Source: Luteimonas chenhongjianii | GTDB lineage: Bacteria; Pseudomonadota; Gammaproteobacteria; Xanthomonadales; Xanthomonadaceae | Direction: 5' to 3' | Assembly (NCBI RefSeq): GCF_002327105.1 | Contig: NZ_CP023406.1 | Coordinates: 2,666,001 to 2,730,000, forward strand | Length of the DNA stretch: 64,000 nucleotides | Shown: one piece after another, positions 60,475 to 64,000 of the stretch | How the letters are laid out: every line of letters starts with the position of its first letter | Numbering within the stretch: position 1 is the stretch's first letter | Program-made: the position numbers and the translations under genes | Notes under the pieces: generated by a model | The model's input: only the letters and a program-made list of their open reading frames with translations | Told to the model about the DNA's origin: nothing | The model's database searches: none

Positions 60475-62705
60475 ATGTCCCCGTCCCGCCGTCAGATCCG
60501 GACCGCCCTGTCCGTCTCCCTCGCTTTACTGCTCGCCTCGCCCGTGCTGGCCCAGCCCGTCGCCACCGACGAAGCGACCGAACTCGATACCGTGCGTGTC
60601 ACCGCCGAGCAGATCGCACGCCAGGCCCTGGGCGCCTCCACGATCCTGGCCGACGACATCGAGCGTCAACCGCCGCGAAGCGATATCGCCGAGTTCCTGC
60701 GCACGCTGCCGGGCGTGAACCTGACCGGAAATTCCACCAGCGGCCAGCGCGGCAACAACCGCCAGATCGACATCCGCGGCATGGGTCCGGAGAACACGCT
60801 GATCCTGGTCGACGGCATCCCGGTGTCGAGTCGCAACTCGGTGCGGTACGGCTGGCGCGGCGAGCGGGATACGCGGGGCGACACCAGCTGGGTACCGCCG
60901 GAGCAGATCGAACGCATCGAAGTCCTGCGTGGCCCGGCCGCTGCGCGCTATGGCAACGGCGCCGCGGGCGGCGTGGTCAACATCGTCACCCGCCCGCCCG
61001 GCGACACCTTCGGCGGCTCGCTGAACCTCTATGGGCTGGTGCCGACGCACGGCGTCGACGGCGGCAGCCAGCGCGCCGGGCTGTCGATGAGCGGGCCTCT
61101 GTCCGAGCGCCTGTCGTTCCGGCTGTCCGGCAATGTGGGCAAGGTCGAATCGGACGATTTCGACATCAACCGCGACCATGCGTCCTTGCGCACCGGCAGC
61201 AACGCCGGCACCTTTCCGGCGGGCCGGGAAGGCGTGCGCAACCGCAATCTCGCCGCGAAGCTGCTGTGGGAGATCGCGCCCGGCCAGCGCATCGACCTCG
61301 GCGCGGGGTTCAGCCGCCAGGGCAACCTCTATGCCGGCGACACGCAGAACACCAACAGCAATGCGGAAGTGCTGGAGCGGATCGGCGACGAGACCAACCG
61401 GGTCTACCGGCGGACCGTCGACCTCAGCCATCGCGGCGAGTACGGCGCATCCACGCGCTCGCTGGTCTACGCGGCGCTGGAGCAGACCCGCAACACGCGG
61501 CTGCTGGAGGGCCTGGCCGGGGGTACCGAGGGCATCTTCATCGTCGACGGCGGTTTCGGCGACATCGATCTGCGCACGCTGACCCTGCATGGCGAGGTCA
61601 ATCACACCATCACCGGCGACAGCGTCGACCACGTGCTGACCTTCGGCGCCGAGTGGGCCGACAGCCAGCTCGACGACAGCGCATCCGGGCTCAAGGACCG
61701 CAATCCGCAGCCGAACGTGCCGGTACCGCCGACCTCCTGGGATGGCCGCGCCGACGCGCGCATCGCCTCGGTGTTCGTCGAGGACAACCTCTACATCGGC
61801 GAGCGCCTGACGGTGACGCCGACGCTGCGTTACGACCACCACGACCGCCACGGCGGCAATTTCAGTCCGGCCCTCAACGCGGCATTCGAGTTCCTGCCGT
61901 CGTGGACCCTGCGCGCCGGCGTCGCCCGTGCGTACAAGGCGCCCAACCTCTACCAGAGCAATGCGGGCTATTCGCTCTACAGCAACGGCATCGGCTGCTG
62001 GGGCGGCGGTGGTGCCTGCTTCCTGGTCGGCAACGAAGCGCTCGATGTCGAAACCAGCATCAACAAGGAGCTGGGCCTGCAGTTCGCCGATGGCCGCGTG
62101 CAGGCCGGGCTGACCTGGTTCCACAACGACTATCGCGACAAGGTCGAAGCCGGCCGCACCGTGGTCGACCGCATCGGGAACGTCGACGTATTCCGCTGGG
62201 ACAACGTGCCCAGGGCGGTGATCGAAGGCCTGGAAGGCAGCCTGGAGCTGCCGGTGGCCGACGCGCTGCGCTGGAACACCAACGTCACCTGGATGCTCGA
62301 ATCGAAGAACCGCAGCACCGGCGAGGCGCTGTCGACCATCCCGGAATACACCGTCAACACCGTCCTCGACTGGCAGGCGGGCCCCGCCTGTCGCTGCTGG
62401 CCAAGGCCACGCTGTATGGCGAACAGGTGCCACAGGCCCTCGATTACCAGGGCCAGCCGGTCACCGGCAGCGCTGCCGACCGCATGCCGCCCTACACGCT
62501 GGTCGGGCTGAGCGGTCGTTACCGGCTCACCGACCGCGTCAGCGTCACGCTGGGCGTCGACAACCTGCTCGACAAGCGCATCTTCCGCCGCGGCAACGCG
62601 TCGGGCGTCAACCTCGGCACACCCAACGCGATCCAGGGGGCAGGCGCCTACACCTACAACGAGGCTGGACGCGCATGGTTCGTGGCAACGAACATCGGCT
62701 TCTGA
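60475..62705 (+). pseudogene. fepA: TonB-dependent enterobactin receptor (FepA/PfeA-like), frameshifted
   Basis: An outer-membrane receptor for catecholate siderophores. A signal peptide (LSVSLALLLASPVLA), TonB-box-like residues (LDTVRVTAEQ), plug motifs (RQIDIRGMGPENTLILVDGIP, QIERIEVLRGPAAARYGNGAAGGVVNIVTRPP) and barrel motifs fit FepA/PfeA. The reading frame breaks near 62383 inside a CCCC run: after WQAGP the correct sequence continues in another frame (PRLSLLAKATLYGEQVPQ, then VSVTLGVDNLLDKRIFRRGN and a final Phe). One missing base restores a 743-aa protein of normal family length. Either the gene is newly broken or the base was lost in sequencing. The uncorrected frame stops at 62511. 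Confidence 0.9.
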
Positions 62706-62712
62706 TCGCACG

Positions 62713-63756
62713 ATGACCCGTCCCATGCAGACATGCCGCCCCCACTCCCGGCGCCCACTCCGGCTGGCCACGTTCGCGATCGCGGCCGGTCTGCTGTGCG
62801 GGCTGCAGGGCGTGCCCTCGACCGCCGCTGCGCAGCAGCGCGATCCCACGCGCACGATCGGCGAGACCGTCGCCGACCGTGTGTCCCGGCACTACACGTT
62901 CGAGCGCTTCGAAGTCGCCAGCGCCGACGGCACGCGCACCTGGCGGGTGCACGTTGCCAGGCCGAAGGCGCCGGCCCCTGCTGCCGGCTATCCCGCGTTC
63001 TGGATGCTCGACGGCAACGCCGCGCTGATCGAGTTCGACGAGGCGCTGCTGGCCGAACTCGCCGCCCGGCCCGTGCCGCATGCGCTGGTGTTCGTCGGCT
63101 ACCCCAACGCGCTGCGCATCGATTCCGAAGCGCGCACGCGCGACTACACGCCGTTCGCCGGCGAGCGACCACAGCGCGACGGCACCACCGTCAGCGGTGG
63201 CGGCGGCGCGGATGCGCTGCTCGAAGTCATCGAACGCCAGATCCGTCCCGAACTCGAGCAGCGTGTCACGACCGACCCGACGCAGCAGACGCTGTGGGGC
63301 CATTCGCTGGCCGGGCTGTTCGCGCTGCATACGCTCTATACGCGCAGCGGTGCCTTCGACACCTATGCCGCCGGCAGTCCGTCGCTGTGGTGGGGCGATG
63401 GCGCCCTGCTCGGCGCGCCCGAGCAACGTTTCGTCGCCAACAACGCGGGGCGGCCGGCGCGCGTGCTGATCGGCCTGGGCGAAGGCGAGCGCCAGGTGGC
63501 GCACCGCGACCTGTCCGATCCGCGCGTCCAGGTGCATCTACGCCGCATCGAAGCCGCGCCGCCGGATTCGGCCGAGAAACTCGCCCAGCGCCTGTCCGCG
63601 GTCGACGGCCTGCAGGTGAGCTACCGCGAATTTCCCCGGCTCACCCATGGCCCGATGTTCCGCGCCTCGCTGATGTGGGCGCTGCACATGGTCACGGGCA
63701 TCGCCGACCACAGCGACACGCCCAGTCGCGCGGAAGGCGTCGAGCCCGTTCGTTGA
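62713..63756 (+). CDS. Exported alpha/beta hydrolase, IroE/Fes-like siderophore esterase
   Basis: A 347-aa enzyme with a signal peptide (LATFAIAAGLLCGLQG, cut near TAAAQQ). The nucleophile elbow is LWGHSLAGLFALHTLYTR (GxSxG), with AGSPSLWWGD and a C-terminal His in FPRLTHGPMFRASL. The strand pattern (AFWMLDGNAALIEFDEALL) matches the IroE/Fes branch of periplasmic or cytoplasmic esterases that linearise enterobactin. It follows the receptor gene after seven bases, so it is co-transcribed with it and probably opens the ferric siderophore in the periplasm. An alternative ATG lies 12 bases downstream. Confidence 0.85.
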   Translation: MTRPMQTCRPHSRRPLRLATFAIAAGLLCGLQGVPSTAAAQQRDPTRTIGETVADRVSRHYTFERFEVASADGTRTWRVHVARPKAPAPAAGYPAFWMLDGNAALIEFDEALLAELAARPVPHALVFVGYPNALRIDSEARTRDYTPFAGERPQRDGTTVSGGGGADALLEVIERQIRPELEQRVTTDPTQQTLWGHSLAGLFALHTLYTRSGAFDTYAAGSPSLWWGDGALLGAPEQRFVANNAGRPARVLIGLGEGERQVAHRDLSDPRVQVHLRRIEAAPPDSAEKLAQRLSAVDGLQVSYREFPRLTHGPMFRASLMWALHMVTGIADHSDTPSRAEGVEPVR

Positions 63757-63880
63757 ACGGACCAGACACACACCCGCGATGACGCCCGCCTCGCGGCGGC
63801 GACAGTGCGGATACGAAACACCAAGCAGTCCTCATCCGGTGCCCCGCAGGCCGGTCCAATCCGAGTTCCAGGAGTCCGTC

Positions 63881-64000
63881 ATGCCCAAGCTGTCCTCGCG
63901 CCGTTTCCGGCTCGCCGTTCTGTCCCTCGCCCTGTGCGCCGCGGTCGGCGCCGCGGGCGCGCAGGGATTCGGCCAGCCGGATCCCGATTTCAAGGGTGCG
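63881..64000 (+). CDS. Exported protein, 3' truncated by window edge
   Basis: Only 40 codons are present. ATG 63881 follows AGGAG, and the first 28 residues form a signal peptide (FRLAVLSLALCAAVGAAGAQ). The start of the mature part (GFGQPDPDFKGA) cannot be assigned with safety; a PDPxFKG stretch occurs near the N terminus of some arylsulfatases, which is only a suggestion. Confidence 0.6.
   Translation, partial: MPKLSSRRFRLAVLSLALCAAVGAAGAQGFGQPDPDFKGA

Overview
The window is GC-rich with tightly packed genes. Many neighbours share ATGA stop/start overlaps. The gene content suggests a member of the Lysobacteraceae/Xanthomonadaceae (Lysobacter/Luteimonas-like): LacI/XylR-type xylan operators, Tat-tagged TldD proteins next to a MoxR operon, and intracellular PhaZ. 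This placement is inferred from gene content, not from an rRNA sequence. I saw no tRNA, rRNA, CRISPR array, transposase or integrase.

Layout. (1) 1-6750: the 3' part of an intracellular PHA depolymerase; a PadR regulator with its membrane sensor partner; a cyclophilin lipoprotein; a GNAT acetyltransferase; a small acidic protein; an MBL-fold hydrolase; and a Tat-exported aldo/keto reductase. (2) 6903-14817: a minus-strand MoxR operon (DUF4159, MoxR ATPase, DUF58, BatA-like, DUF4175-like with a His/Asp-rich insert, and an amidotransferase-like membrane protein). (3) 15102-22148: a PmbA/TldE-like protein, two paralogous TldD metallopeptidases with Tat leaders and near-identical promoters, and a DUF885 lipoprotein. 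(4) 22299-28837: a formate/molybdenum block made of a ModE-like regulator, an OFA-family transporter, FdhD, an FdhF/YdeP-type molybdopterin oxidoreductase and a small helical protein.

(5) 29346-49566: a xylan utilisation island. Two GH10 xylanases (one a lipoprotein, one secreted), a GH67 alpha-glucuronidase, an SGNH acetylesterase, two GH43 enzymes and a GH3 enzyme take the polymer apart. A GPH symporter, an aldose epimerase, XylA and XylB carry sugars to xylulose-5-phosphate. A LacI-family regulator and four matching palindromic operators tie the block together. A 48-bp direct repeat (45/48 identical, similarity continuing over about 92 bp) lies at each edge of this island and carries DnaA-box-like 9-mers.

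(6) 50322-63756: an enterobactin-type siderophore locus. A minus-strand operon encodes an exporter, isochorismate synthase, DHB-AMP ligase, isochorismatase, a free aryl carrier protein, an EntF-like NRPS with a serine code, and EntA. Divergent from it are a FepA/PfeA-like receptor, frameshifted by one base near 62383, and an IroE-like periplasmic esterase. Two Fur-box-like sites lie between the two arms. The window ends in the first 40 codons of an exported protein.
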